A stretch of DNA of 64,000 nucleotides from Lytechinus variegatus. Taxonomy: Eukaryota > Echinodermata > Echinoidea > Temnopleuroida > Toxopneustidae. The translations under genes and the position numbers were made by a program. The notes beneath the pieces are model-generated. The model was not told the DNA's origin, did no database searches, and saw nothing but the letters and a program-made list of their open reading frames with translations. Shown here piece after piece: positions 34,171 through 44,909 of this stretch. The stretch's first letter is position 1, and every line of letters begins with the position of its first letter. The stretch is from contig NC_054758.1 in assembly GCF_018143015.1 (NCBI RefSeq), positions 1,360,501 to 1,424,500 of the forward strand, read 5' to 3'.

Positions 34171-34930
34171 TAAGGCGACCGCACACCTTACGATTGGTCT
34201 GCGACCAGATTTCAGAATAAAATGTAGTAGAATATGATGTTAATATTGAGACTTTGAGTATCTTACTTTGTAATGTTCTAAATTGTGTCAGTCTGCATGG
34301 GAACGTGCTCACATTTAATTATTATGATTAAACTGTTTTCATTGTTCTTGTAAGCTCTACTTCTACCCAGGTTGACATTTCTTATTTTCGATTTTTCGTT
34401 TGATTCAAATTTAATTTGTTGTCATCTTCAACAACTGTATAGTTGTATTTTACTATTTTGTATTACATGTATATTATTTTTGTAAAGTCACAAGATTGGA
34501 AAGGAAGACCTTCGGGTTATAGTTATTTAGTTAATCTTTTTTCTTTCCAGGCATCCATGTGAATTTCCTTATACTATTGATTGTATATGTTGTTTGTGTT
34601 TGGTTATGCCGAATAAATAATAATAACAATAATAATAACAATACAAAATCATCGTAACGAATACCTATATATTTAAATCTGCGACTATACTATCATCCTT
34701 CTTAGAATACAAGCAACTTTGATATCTAGTCGTAATGACGCCATAGCAGTCGTACGATTGGCTACGATTTGAAACTAATTTGGCCTTTAAAAATTGTAAT
34801 ATTAGTATTCTTTCATTTAATTTTCACCTCAAAGAAAATGATATGTTCATTCACATTTTCAGAAAATGAGCAAAATGCGATTTGTTCCAAAGTCGGATCG
34901 CGAACAGTCGTCAGGTGTGCGATGGCCTTA
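34171..34930. mobile_element. MITE-like element, about 760 bp, carrying a LINE-like tail
   Basis: TTAAGGCGACCGCACACCT on the left pairs with AGGTGTGCGATGGCCTTA on the right. Inside, 34600-34645 has GCCGAATAAATAATAATAAC, a typical LINE 3' tail, so a small LINE end may be inserted. A fragment of the right end is also found at 241-340. Confidence 0.6.
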
Positions 34931-35059
34931 AAAGATACGGGTGAATCTCTCTATCCAGATTCATTGAAATAATAGCTGAGGGGTCTGTTGCAGAAAGAGT
35001 TGCGTTTAAACGCAAGTCAAAAAAATCAATCGCAAGTCCAAAATGCGCGCTGTTGATTG

Positions 35060-36882
35060 TATCGCTCTTATCCTCAAATGACTACCTTGTTGCTATCTGC
35101 CTGACCCATGGCATTGATGAGAATGAACTTCCGTATCCTCGAGAGGACAAGCGCGCTACTGGACATAGCAAGGTGAACAAGGTGACACACCATTTCCCTC
35201 CCTATTCTCGCCTGGAAACTCCCACCACTCACAAAGTTTCTGTTGCACGCCAAGGAACCCCTGTCTCCCACCTGAATGACTCACTACATGCTTCCAATGC
35301 TGGAACAGAGGAGGAACATGGCAATTCTGTTAAGCCTCATCCTACATCTACATGTAGTATCTCACAACACACACATAGAAAGTCAGGCCAAACGTCATCT
35401 GAGACACACAGACAGAACAAGGATGTTTCTGGCTACTTCAAGACAACCGATCAGGATCTCCTCAAAACAATCCATCTTAGACCCTTTCCTAGTGATCCTA
35501 ACCGAGGAAGCCATATCAAGCCAGCTGATTCTCCATCTCAAAGGAGAGCATTCCAAAGCCCTCCTAAGCATTTGGACCCTAGAGATTCTCCTTCTAAAAG
35601 TCAGACTCCAACCTCTACTACCAAAGTCGATGTATCTAACTCGCCCAAGAAGCGTCTTGTTCCCAAGTCTGCCTCCCTGCAATCTCAATCCATGCCCAAA
35701 CTTCCTCGGCGACCAATTCCTCCCCCCTGAGAGGACAGAATAAAACCTCCATCGGTCCGAGAGACCCCTCCAACCGGGGCGACAGTACCAGAGATTCTCC
35801 ACAGATACGAGAGAATAAGATCTCTAATGCACCAGGAGTCACTCCTGCCCGGAACAACAGACTTAGAGACTCCCCTAATAGAGGACTGACTAAATCTTGC
35901 ACTGGGCAAGGAGTCACGGCTACCCGGAGCAACAGATCTAGATTCTCTCCTCCGAGAGAGCAGAGTAAGTCTTCTACTAGCCCAGGAAGTCCTCACTTCG
36001 GGAGCAACAGACCCAGAGATGTCATGTCACCAAAGCAGAATGCAGATACCTCTGCACCCAAAGCCACTTCCATTCCTAGACTTGATCACCCTACTTCACC
36101 TAGCCAAATTCCACCTCTTATGGGGATCAGAATCCAGAAGAGTCCTGCTTCAGCAGCTCAAACGCAAATGGGATCCAGACAGAGTCGTGTTTTTACCACC
36201 ATTACTGCAGACACTCAAAGTCTTGATCTCTTTGAGCCTAACAGTTCTCCTACACACTCTACCAGCTGGTCAAGGAATCCTTCAAAAAACAGTCTAAGAG
36301 GCTCGATTACCCCAGGCCAAAAAAACTCCACTTACCAGGTTGGACAACTCCATTACCTCTCAACCTAGTGATTGCTTTGTCCTGTCTCCTACCAACCCTC
36401 TACCAGCCACTTCACCATGCAATGTCCCTTCACCTACGCCACTCCTTCGTGCAGGAAATGCTCGCCACCCCTTTGCGGTACCCACTATTCATACCTCCCA
36501 GGGTCCCTCAAGGTCTGCTTCATCATATTCACAGCCCCCCACAAACGCTTCTCTGCCACATCCCAGTAGCAGTGCCTCTGAGCGGAACCCTCCACATCCT
36601 CCTCCTGCCCAACGTGTGACCACCCATGCAGCTCCGACTTCATCAACGCACCGCCCAAACTCAACCCCCTCGGGTTTTCACCAGGGCAGAGCCTCGGCAC
36701 TGACACATGCGTCCCTCCTAGAATCACTCCAATTTGCCGCATCAAAAGCTCTTTACCTTCTCTCCCACCCAAACTTTCCGCAGGATCAGGTCGTTCTGTC
36801 CAACCTACACGTCCTTCACCATCAAATAATCCATCTAGCTCAAAGCAGCCTGAGTGCTCTACCTCCTGCTCGATCAATGTAG
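35060..36882 (+). pseudogene. LINE ORF1-like Pro/Ser-rich region
   Basis: Open stretches in shifting frames (35060-35730, 36024-36368, 36340-36882) rich in Pro, Ser and Thr with no zinc knuckle or coiled coil that I can recognise. Codons such as SNDYLVAICLTHGIDENELP open the region without an ATG, so the start is lost or is upstream of the truncation. The frames do not join as they stand. Position directly before the endonuclease is the only reason to call this ORF1. Confidence 0.55.
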
Positions 36883-37850
36883 TCACATTCAACTCTCGAG
36901 GCACCACCAGTAGCACTCCCTTCATCCAGCACGTTTTATGCACCTCAGATGTTACCTGCATCCAAGAGCACTGGGCAAACCAACATGGGCTCCACTCCCT
37001 CTCCCGTCTAGACTCACATTTTCTCACTTTTGCCAAAGCACATGAAGAGGAGACTTACCCTGGCATTCCCAAATTTGGAAGAGGCAAGGGAGGTCTCGCC
37101 ATCTTCCTACGTAATGCACTCTTCATAGATTCCAAAGATCTCAAAAGCACCACACCACGGGTTCAAGCCATCTCAACCAAGCATATCTCAACATCAACAA
37201 ACCTCCTCTTCATTAACTGCTACCTTCCTTCAGGTACCTCTCATGATGAAGTGAATGAATACCATTTATGCTTGTCCACTATCTTGTCCTTTTTGAGTTC
37301 TGTGGACACACGTAACCACATTAAGATTGTTGCAGGAGATTTCAATGCTGACCCCACCAAGACTTCTCCCAGGAAATGCACGGCTGACATTCTCAAGAAC
37401 TCTCTTGCTTCAGAAGACTTGTGCAGTCTTACTTCTCTTAGTTGCTCTAGTAGTGATTATACCTTCATGTCTGATGATGGCTCTAAGAAATCCAGGATCG
37501 ATGGCTTTATCATCCCACCACAGGATTTAGGGCTCTATTCTCAACATAAAATTATTGCAGAACATCCCCTCAACTCCTCAGATCATCGTCCTGTTCTCAT
37601 CACTGCAGAACTCCCTACTTCTCAGTCCCCATCTGGACTAAAGCGCATGCCTGAGGCAACCGCTAACAATCTCACACCAATCCAGAGATACTCCATCTTG
37701 TGGCCCAGTGATCGCAATGAAATCGCTTCAAATTACACCAACCCTCTGGACCTAGAAGCAGCTACCATCTTCCGAAATCTACACTCACTATCTCTGGACC
37801 ATGCCACTGTGGATCTGCTCTTTGGTCGCCTTCAAAATCAGATGTTATAG
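36873..37850 (+). pseudogene. LINE ORF2: APE-type endonuclease
   Basis: One open frame with the endonuclease landmarks in order: VVTFNSRG, CIQEHW (catalytic Glu), GKGGLAIFLRN, NCYLPSG, IKIVAGDFNADP, SRIDGFII and LNSSDHRPVL (the SDH catalytic motif). The frame ends at TAG (37848-37850), after which the same frame continues for 78 codons, so this stop is probably a later mutation. Confidence 0.88.
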
Positions 37851-38083
37851 CTCTCCTTGAAACTTCCTCACAAAGCCCATAAAGACAAGAAGCAAGGCAA
37901 ACCAATGTGGACTCAGGATGTCAAATCTGCCTACTCCCACTCCTTAGCCTACTGGAAGAAGTGGAAACAGGCCGGTAAACCAGTAGATGAGCATCCTACT
38001 TGGAAATCTTATTTGGAAGCCAAAAAGGACTTCAGGAGAGCCCTGAGACAATCTGAAGCCTCCAACAGACTCAAACTGCATGG

Positions 38084-39994
38084 ATGATAGAGTCAGCAAA
38101 TGACATGAACAGCTCCTTGTTCTACAGCCTGGTAAAGTTAAACAAAGCAGGCAAATCCTCAACAGTGGACCTCCCATTCATGGTTTACAAAGAGACCCTG
38201 TTCAAGGGCAAGGATGTCATCAAGGGCTGGAAATCTTATTTCCAAGATCTCTCCTCAGATCCTACTGCAACCAACTTCGAAGGAACCAAACACATGGCTG
38301 AGCACTCCCCTAATGTGCCCCTCACTCAATCACAAGGTGCAGAAGAAGTCTTACTTACTCTCACCTCCCATGATCTTGACACAGCCATTAGAAAACTCAA
38401 GCTTCACAAATCCCCAGGCCTCGACAGCATAACTTCTGAGCATCTGGTTCACTCGGGTCCAATTTTCCGTCGCCTTCTTCTCCTTCTCCTCCAAAACTCC
38501 ATCAAACTGGCACATCTTCCAGCGTCACTGAAGGAAGCAATGATTATTCCACTGCACAAAGGAGGGAGCAAACCTGTCAGCGAACCCTCTAGCTACAGAG
38601 GTATCTCCCTGACCCCAACTCTATCAAAGCTCGTGGAAATTGCCCTAAAACCTAAGATTGGGGACTCTTTGGCTGAAGTCAACACACCTGACGAACTTCA
38701 GTTTGGATTCCAAGCCTCAAAATCCTGTATTCTTGCTTCACTGACCCTTGAGATGCTTATTGAGCTGAATACTTCTCAGAAGAAGCCAACATATCTTGCC
38801 CTCTTGGATGCTGCTAAAGCTTTTGATTGTGTCTGGCACCCTGGCCTCTTTCAAAAGCTAGCTGACACGCCTATACCACTCGAAGCTCAGTCAACACTGG
38901 TGGAAATGTACAATGGTGCATCCAGCAGAGTACTATGGAAAGGGGATGCCAGCTGCTCATTTCCTCTTCAGAAGGGTGTGAGACAAGGAGGAATCCTCTC
39001 CCCTCTTCTGTACAACATCTTCATTGACGGCTTGATAAAGTTGCTAAGAGACAAAGATCTTTGTTGCCACTGCCAAAACCTGTATGCGGGGGTAATTGTT
39101 CTAGCTGACGATGTGGCCCTCATAGCGTTCTCAGCCAAAGAACTTCGATGCATGCTGAGTCTTACCCATACCTATGCAACCACATGGAAGTACAAGATCA
39201 ATCCATCAAAAAGTGCAATCCTCTTCTTTAATGTTCAAGGCCACCTCAAGCACACTTGGTACCTGAATGAAGAGGAAGTTAAAGAAGTCAGTCAGCATCC
39301 CCATCTTGGTGTCACCAAGTCCTCAACTTCTCAAGATCCTGCACCGAAAATCATTGCCAAGGGATATAACTCCATATTTGCTCTGCTAGGTGTTTCGGCT
39401 TCAAGAAACAACTTCTGGCCTCCAACTATTGCCAAGTTATGGACCATCTATTGCATTCCTAGGATGCTTTATGGTATTGCTGCCATTAGAGTTACCAAGA
39501 GATCCAGGGATAAGCTAGACTCAGCACAGGCCCTTCTCTTCAAAAAAATCCTAGGGCTCCCCAGAAGCACAGCAAACGAGGCAGTCTTTCTCCTTACCGG
39601 AATTATCCCTCTCTCTATGCAGATCGACCTGAACACCTTGATGACTCTCGGGCAACTGGTTACTCTACCAAGCGATAGGTTTGAGCATAGAATACTTCTA
39701 CATGCTCTCGCTGCTGATGTCCCTTTCATCTCCTACTGGAAGCAGCTAATCGCCAAATACAGCTTGCCTGCCATCCTATTTGGCTCCCAGAGCATCGACT
39801 ACCTCACTTGGAAAAGATTGTGCCGCCAGGCCATCTTCAAGAAGCACAATGCTGACCTAGTTGATGCCATTCAAGAGAAGAACACTCTTGCCTACTGGAA
39901 GCATTGTTCAACGTTCCCAGGCCCTAGCCGTCTATTCTCCCTGCACTTCCCTCACACCTCCGTATTGCTGCAAGACTTCGCTCCCAACTTCTGA
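38084..39994 (+). pseudogene. LINE ORF2: reverse transcriptase
   Basis: 636 codons with ATG at 38084, but this ATG is internal to the ancestral polyprotein and follows a frame change near 38085. Motifs in order: KLHKSPGLDSITSEHL, AMIIPLHKGGSKPV, SYRGISLTPTLSKLVE, LALLDAAKAFDCVW (catalytic Asp), GVRQGGILSPLLYNIFIDGL and VIVLADDVALIA (LADD in place of the common FADD/YADD), then LGVSAS and CIPRMLYGIAAIR. Another frame change near 39985 leads into the C-terminal zinc region. Confidence 0.92.
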
Positions 39995-40362
39995 CAGGCA
40001 CATATCTAACACAACAAAGACTGAAGACCATAGGCAAGTCTCCCAGCGCCACCTGCAGACTTTGCTCAACGGAGGAAGAAAGCTCCACCCACTTCCTTGC
40101 TTCCTGCCCAGTCCTCAAACCCCAACGGTGTGTTCTCATTCAACATGTCCTATCTCTAAACCTCCCTGCTTCAGTCAGCCAAGCCTTCACCTCTGCTCAC
40201 ACCTTCATCTTTGCCACTAATATCTTATTACCCTCCTCGCACCTTTCTATCGCTCTTGCTGCCAATGTTATGATCCACTGCCTCAGATACATTCTTAAAA
40301 TTCATCACATTCGTGTAGAGAAATTACTTCTGCTCAACACCCAACCTGCGGATAGCCGCTGA
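39980..40362 (+). pseudogene. LINE ORF2 C-terminal zinc-finger-like region
   Basis: In the +2 frame relative to the RT stretch: LTGTYLTQQRLKTIGKSPS, then CRLCSTEEESSTHFLASCP, a C-x2-C...H-x4-C arrangement common after LINE reverse transcriptases. It ends at TGA (40360-40362), followed by the short 3' region and (AAG)n tail. Confidence 0.75.
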
Positions 40363-40554
40363 TCCTCGAATACCGGGGGAAGAACAACTAAGAAGAAGAA
40401 GAAGATTGGTTGAAAATCAAGTTGCGCATGATTTTTAGAATTGCGTTGGATTGCAACTCTTTCTGCAACGGGCCCCTGTTCTCGAGGACGGTGGCTCACA
40501 ATGGAATGTTATCTTCATGTCCTTCTTTTGAATTTCCTTTTATGTTATACTCAG

Positions 40555-40670
40555 TGAAGACTCCATATTCCTCATCGAACAAGGGATGGAGGTAGTAAGT
40601 AGTGATGTCTCAGAAACGCTTCTAAATTACGCAAAATTGGAAAGAGATCGACGTCAGCTAAAAAACTGGG
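40555..40670 (+). CDS. GNMT-like: GNMT-like exon 3: SAM-binding region
   Basis: Acceptor ATACTCAG; donor GGG|GTAAGT; phases 2 in, 1 out. It encodes GEDSIFLIEQGMEVVSSDVS and LLNYAKLERDRRQLKNW. It aligns with GVDSIMLVEEG and the VDAS...MLKYALKERW region of mammalian GNMT. The Asp of SSDVS is in the position that binds the SAM ribose in class I methyltransferases. Confidence 0.9.
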
Positions 40671-40685
40671 GTAAGTTTGTAGCTC

Positions 40686-40832
40686 TGGGGCCGTTGCAGA
40701 AACAGTTGCAATCAATCGCAACTCTAAAAAATCATGGGCAACTTGATTTTCAACCAATCAACAGCGTGAATTTGGGACACACGATTGATTTTTGGCTTGC
40801 GTTTAAAGCAACTCTTTCTGCAACGGGCCCCT
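40686..40832. mobile_element. MITE, 147 bp, complete copy
   Basis: GGGGCCGTTGCAGAAACAGTTGC on one side and GCAACTCTTTCTGCAACGGGCCCC on the other form imperfect inverted ends (first 15 bases: GGGGCCGTTGCAGAA). It is the intact relative of the copy split by the LINE and lies 15 bp after exon 3. Confidence 0.8.
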
Positions 40833-41321
40833 GGCGTTCACGCATCTTTTTGCTCTGCTCCAAATATTCAGAGAAGTGCGACGTTTTCAAAACTAAGCTC
40901 TCAAATTTTGCCTTCATTATTTCTGTTAATATGTTATTTTTATTCTATTGCTTTATCAATTTTCAACTTAAAAAATAAAATTCATAGATAAATTAAAAAT
41001 CGATTAAAACAAAACAAAACCGAGCAAAAACAATGCACTTGAAGTAAACATGTGTAATATCAATACAAACGAAATTCAACGCACTCATATCGTCATTTCT
41101 CATAATTTTGGGGATGACACCAGAAAGGAGGGGGGAGGTGGCAGGGCGAGTTGTGTAGCTGTATATTATCCATGCTATTCAACGATAGAAAAATGATAAC
41201 GTCACATTCAGGGCTCCGTCACACAAAAAATAGCGATCAATCGCTAAATGGACTGACCAATCAGGATCAATGTTACACGCGCATCTAATTAAATGTACTG
41301 ACCAAGGACCAATGAGACGTA
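40833..41321. other. GNMT intron 3, unassigned part
   Basis: AT-rich sequence without exon evidence. The phrase GGGCTCCGTCACACAAAA with TAGCGATCAATCGCTA near 41210-41255 hints at a MITE end. Confidence 0.45.
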
Positions 41322-41828
41322 TAGACCAGTTCGTAGATACTTCATGGACAATTTTGGTCTAATGACCTTTCATTTCTTTCATCATGATAGGCAGAATTCA
41401 AAGCAAGGTATTGCGTAAGCTTGCTTTACATAGCAGGATGAAGAAATTAAGTAGACCAGGCGACTAGAATAGCACACAAATGAACACTTAATGGAGGCAT
41501 TTGTTGCATCCCTTCTTTGAATGCAAAAAGGTAATTACCCAAAAGGTCATATAGAACAAAATAAACTTGTCGAACAAAATGCATCTTAGCATGTTGCACA
41601 ATGTACTTTGCAAACTGTGAAATACCAGTCGTTCGTGGAAGCATTGTTGTTTTTTGTGGATGTAAATGAAAACGACAATTCAAAAGAATATTTTATTAAT
41701 CAAGACATCAAAGTTGGTGCTTATCTCATTAGATTTTAAAGCACCATGTCACTTTAGTACAAATGACCTTCCTCTGATCATGCGTAGAATCTTTTGAACA
41801 TGCGCAGAAAGGAACTACGAACTGGCTT
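41322..41828. repeat. Dispersed repeat, copy 2 (partner at 18800-19190)
   Basis: Weak inverted ends TAGACCAGTTCGTAG and CTACGAACTGGCT bracket this copy, which suggests a MITE of about 507 bp. The interior matches 18800-19190. Confidence 0.65.
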
Positions 41829-42149
41829 ATTGTTTCATAATTGCTATTCATCAGGGTCCAGGTCTTCTTGCCCTCCCCCTATCAGCATTGCCTGGTGTCC
41901 TCTCTGTACCATGGCCTTCCCGTGAAATAGCTGCATCGATTGTCTGACAGGAAAGCCTCTCGCGTTGCTTGATTTGTCGCTATTTTGTTGAAAAGTAATT
42001 TCCAAACAGTTTTCACAAATTAATATATCCGTGTTTTTGTATAGATAGCTATTATTTGATAAGCCTATTGTGTTTTTTTTAAAGGATCTTACGTTAGAAC
42101 GTTTATCGTTCTGCATTGTAACGTAAACTTATTTTTTTTTCTTTCGTAG

Positions 42150-42400
42150 AAATTAAACAGGCAAACTGGCTCTCTCTGACCGAGGACCTATCAAAATACG
42201 GACTATTTGATGCTGTATTCTGCATAGGAAACTCTTTGTTGTCTTTCCTCGACTCATCGCCAAACTTCGATCAGTATCGGCAATGCTTCGAGAATTTCAA
42301 ATCGATGCTCAAGCCTGGAGGAATTCTCGTCCTAGATCACAGGAATATGGACGTCATAATGGATCATGGCCAACCAATCAACAAGAATATATACTATGAG
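42150..42400 (+). CDS. GNMT-like: GNMT-like exon 4: catalytic core
   Basis: Acceptor CTTTCGTAG; donor GAG|GTAAGC; phases 1 in, 0 out. It encodes EIKQANWLSLTEDL, GLFDAVFCIGNSLLSFLD, FENFKSMLKPGGILVLDHRN and INKNIYYE. It aligns with IEEANWMTL, FDAVICLGNSFAHLPD, GGLLVIDHRNYD and GKNIYYK of mammalian GNMT. The DHRN motif includes the Arg that contacts the substrate carboxylate in GNMT structures (family knowledge). Confidence 0.93.
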
Positions 42401-42471
42401 GTAAGCCATGTTTGATTTTATGGATAGTAGATTAACAATTGACCACAGATTCTGTAACGATACCTTTGAAT

Positions 42472-42685
42472 CAGTGACGGACCGTGGGTTACGGTATGGG
42501 GTAGGGAGGCACCAGCAAAATTCTTGAGTCACTTAGTGGGCGCGCGAACCGCACTCAATTTTCAGGGATACTGACCTAATTGAGGCATTTTAAGGAGTGC
42601 CATTAAACGGATATGTATCTTACTGATCAGATAATGCGAGCGCGAAGCGCGAGCTGAAATTGTTTGATAACCTAGAAAAAGGAAC
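42472..42685 (-). mobile_element. One end of a hAT-like element related to 3038-4182
   Basis: Starts CAGTGACGGACCGTGGG and contains GCGAGCGCGAAGCGCGAGCTG, the reverse of the CG-rich motif repeated in the 3038-4182 element. No matching opposite end was found; the minisatellite begins directly after it. Confidence 0.65.
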
Positions 42686-42689
42686 ATTG

Positions 42690-43925
42690 TAAGCATTGAC
42701 CAATCGCCGTGACACCCTTGGATTATCTGATAGATTGTCCATTGACCGATTGCTGTGACACCCTTGGATTATCTGATAGATTGACCATGATACACTTGGA
42801 ATATCTGATAGATTGTCCATTGACCAATCACCATGATACCCTTGGATTATCTGATAGATTGACCATGAACCAAATGCCATGATACCCTTGGATTATCTGA
42901 TAGATTGACCAATGGCCAATCATCATGATACCCTTGGATTATCTGATAGATTGACCATTAACCAATCGCCATGATACCCTTGGATTATCTGATAGATTGA
43001 CCAATGACCAGTCATCATGATACCCTTGGAGTATCTGATAGATTGACCATTGACCAATCGCCGTGATACCCTTGGATTATCTGATAGATTGACCATTGAC
43101 CAATCGCCGTGATACCCTTGGATTATCTGATAGATTGACCAATGACCAATCATCATGATACCCTTGGAGTATCTGATAGATTGACCATTGACCAATCGCC
43201 GTGATACCCTTGGATTATCTGATAGATTGACCATTGACCGATCGCTATGATACCCTTGGATTATCTGATAGATTGACCATTGACCGATCGCTATGATATC
43301 CTTGGATTATCTGATAGATTGACCATTAACCAATCGCCATGATATCCTTGGATTATCTGATAGATTGACCATGAACCAAATGCCATGATACCCTTGGATT
43401 ATCTGATAGATTGACCAATAACCAATCGACATGATATCCTTGAATTATCTGATAGATTGACCATTAACCAATCTCCATGATACCCTTGGATTATCTGATA
43501 GATTGACCATAAACCAATCGCCGTGATACCCTTGGATTATGTGATAGATTGACCATTGACCAATCACCATGATACCCTTGGATTATCTGATAGATTGACC
43601 ATTGACCAATCGCCATGATATCCTTGGATTAACTGATAGATTGACCATTGACCAATCGCCATGATATCCTTGGATTATCTGATAGATTGACCATTGACCA
43701 ATCATCATGATACCCTTGGATTATCTGATAGATTGACCATTAACCAATCGCCATGATACCCTTGGATTATCTGATAGATTGACCAATGACCAATCATCAT
43801 GATACCCTTGGATTATCTGATAGATTGACCATTGACCAATCGCCGTGATACCCTTGGATTATCTGATAGATTGACCAATGGCCATGATACCCTTGGATTA
43901 TCTGAAAGATTGACCACTGATCACT
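42690..43925. repeat. 46-bp minisatellite, about 26 units, GNMT intron 4
   Basis: The unit is GATACCCTTGGATTATCTGA followed by TAGATTGACCATTGACCAAT and CGCCAT, 46 bp. Variants such as CATCAT, CGCCGT and CGACAT at the end of the unit recur in patterns that suggest higher-order duplication. The minus strand is open for long stretches because three units make 46 codons; this is not a gene. Confidence 0.95.
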
Positions 43926-44106
43926 TGCCACAAACATGTTGACAGGCCAGTAATGGATGAAGGGATTACTTGTTTAGGGTGTTTTTTATTACAATGATGT
44001 AAGCACGATCTCCAATTAATGAATTCTTTCAAGGTACTTCCGATACAAGAGCCTCTTCAGATTGTTTATTTGCTTGGAACTATTTATCTCCACCTCCATC
44101 TTACAG

Positions 44107-44225
44107 CAAAACGCTATCGGCGGACTGACTGCTACTATAACTCCTGGAAAACCTGATGTAGTGAATGTGACGTACGACATGTTACACTGTGGGCAAGATG
44201 CCAAGTCAGACAAGATCATTCACAA
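44107..44225 (+). CDS. GNMT-like: GNMT-like exon 5
   Basis: Acceptor CATCTTACAG; donor CACAA|GTAAGC; phases 0 in, 2 out. It encodes QNAIGGLTATITPGKP, DVVNVTYDMLHCG and DAKSDKIIHK. This corresponds to the beta-strand region around VTLDYTVQV of GNMT, but similarity is weaker than in exons 2-4. Confidence 0.8.
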
Positions 44226-44419
44226 GTAAGCCAATCAAATACCCAGATTAAGATCGTAGAGGGCATCAGTACATCGGCACACATCACTGATCAACACTTT
44301 TATGTCGTCTGTTTGTTGATGCACACACCCTATTTCAGGGAGACAGGGAGGGGCATGTTTCCCTATACGCTTTTATTTCTTATCAACTTTTGCTGATAAT
44401 CCTTCCTCCCTCTTGTGAT

Positions 44420-44427
44420 AAAGCCTG

Positions 44428-44474
<47 letters not shown>

Positions 44475-44475
44475 G
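44420..44475. repeat. (TA)n microsatellite
   Basis: TATATA run of about 50 bp in intron 5. Confidence 0.95.
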
Positions 44476-44746
44476 AAATGGTAAAAAATACCTTTTCTAT
44501 GTCAATGATGTATACAATCTCATATGACATTATTTTTATATGAAACAGAAATACTTTGAGATGCAATGATTTTTGTTATCACTTTTCTAATGACAATGAA
44601 AATGAAATGACATTTATTTTTTAAAAATTGCTTCATCCTTCTGTGGTGTATCTCGGGAAGCTAGGGGTTTTAACCAGTGACCAGCTTGTATCGTATCTGA
44701 ATGAAACTGTAATACACTTCTTTGCTTTCTTTTGTTTTATAATCAG

Positions 44747-44909
44747 AGTAACTGTGCCTCTGCAGGCTATCCGTACCCAGCTGGTAACTTAAGTGCTCTG
44801 TGATGTATTTGGAGATAATTGCAATCACGCCCTCTACATGGATCTAAAGACTGGTGGCTCTTCTTCTGACACTGCTTATTTCCAGCACGTTGTGGTTAAA
44901 CAAGAGTGA
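44747..44909 (+). pseudogene. GNMT-like: GNMT-like exon 6 with an in-frame TAA
   Basis: Acceptor TATAATCAG. The frame gives KVTVPLQAIRTQLVT, then TAA (44790-44792), then without any frame change VLCDVFGDNCNHALYMDL and TAYFQHVVVKQE to TGA (44907-44909). The segment after the TAA aligns with LLQAAFGGKCQHSVLGDF and YFIHVLKR at the end of mammalian GNMT. So the expected protein end is intact but lies 39 codons past a stop. If the TAA is real and used, the product is 226 residues and lacks this C-terminal strand. Confidence 0.8.

Larger units (their letters stand above)
35060..40403 (+). mobile_element. LINE (APE-type non-LTR retrotransposon), 5.3 kb, in GNMT intron 2
   Basis: Flanked by a 5-bp duplication GATTG (35055-35059 and 40404-40408) and ending in (AAG)n at 40390-40403. 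It carries, in order: a Pro/Ser-rich ORF1-like region (about 35060-36880), an endonuclease (36873-37850), a linker, a reverse transcriptase (38084-39994) and a C-terminal zinc-finger-like region (about 39980-40360). The coding text is open from its first base, so the 5' end is probably truncated within ORF1. Clade not assigned. Confidence 0.9.
34980..40476. mobile_element. MITE (about 150 bp) split by a LINE
   Basis: The halves 34980-35059 and 40409-40476 together match the reverse complement of the complete copy at 40686-40832. The break falls inside the phrase GCTGTTGATTG|GTTGAAAATC. The LINE at 35060-40403 lies in the gap, with GATTG duplicated on both sides. Confidence 0.85.
30488..44909 (+). 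other. GNMT-like: Gene model: glycine N-methyltransferase-like, six exons, 14.4 kb
   Basis: Exons: 30488-30490 (candidate), 33374-33519, 40555-40670, 42150-42400, 44107-44225 and 44747-44909. All introns are GT-AG and the phases (0, 2, 1, 0, 2) join to one frame resembling animal glycine N-methyltransferase, a cytosolic SAM-dependent enzyme that turns glycine into sarcosine. Total 265 codons against roughly 295 in mammals; most of the shortfall is at the N-terminus, including the YADG...RVWQLY region that shapes the active site. Landmarks: QYKTW, LDAACGKGEDS (SAM motif), GLFDAVFCIGNS, LKPGGILVLDHRN and NKNIYYE. A TAA at 44790-44792 interrupts the last exon. Introns hold a 5.3-kb LINE, MITEs and a minisatellite. 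It may be a divergent paralogue or a recent pseudogene. Confidence 0.8.

Noticed and set aside
35053-35730. Host gene for a Pro/Ser-rich protein
   Set aside because: It begins inside a MITE, lacks an ATG, and lies within the LINE borders set by the GATTG duplication, so it is the LINE's ORF1-like part.
42923-43234. Repeated WSIYQIIQGYHGDW-like peptide on the minus strand
   Set aside because: It is a by-product of a 46-bp minisatellite: three units make 46 codons, so all frames cycle. It lies in an intron.
42690-43925. CRISPR-like array
   Set aside because: The whole 46-bp unit repeats with no unique spacers, and the setting is eukaryotic; this is a minisatellite.
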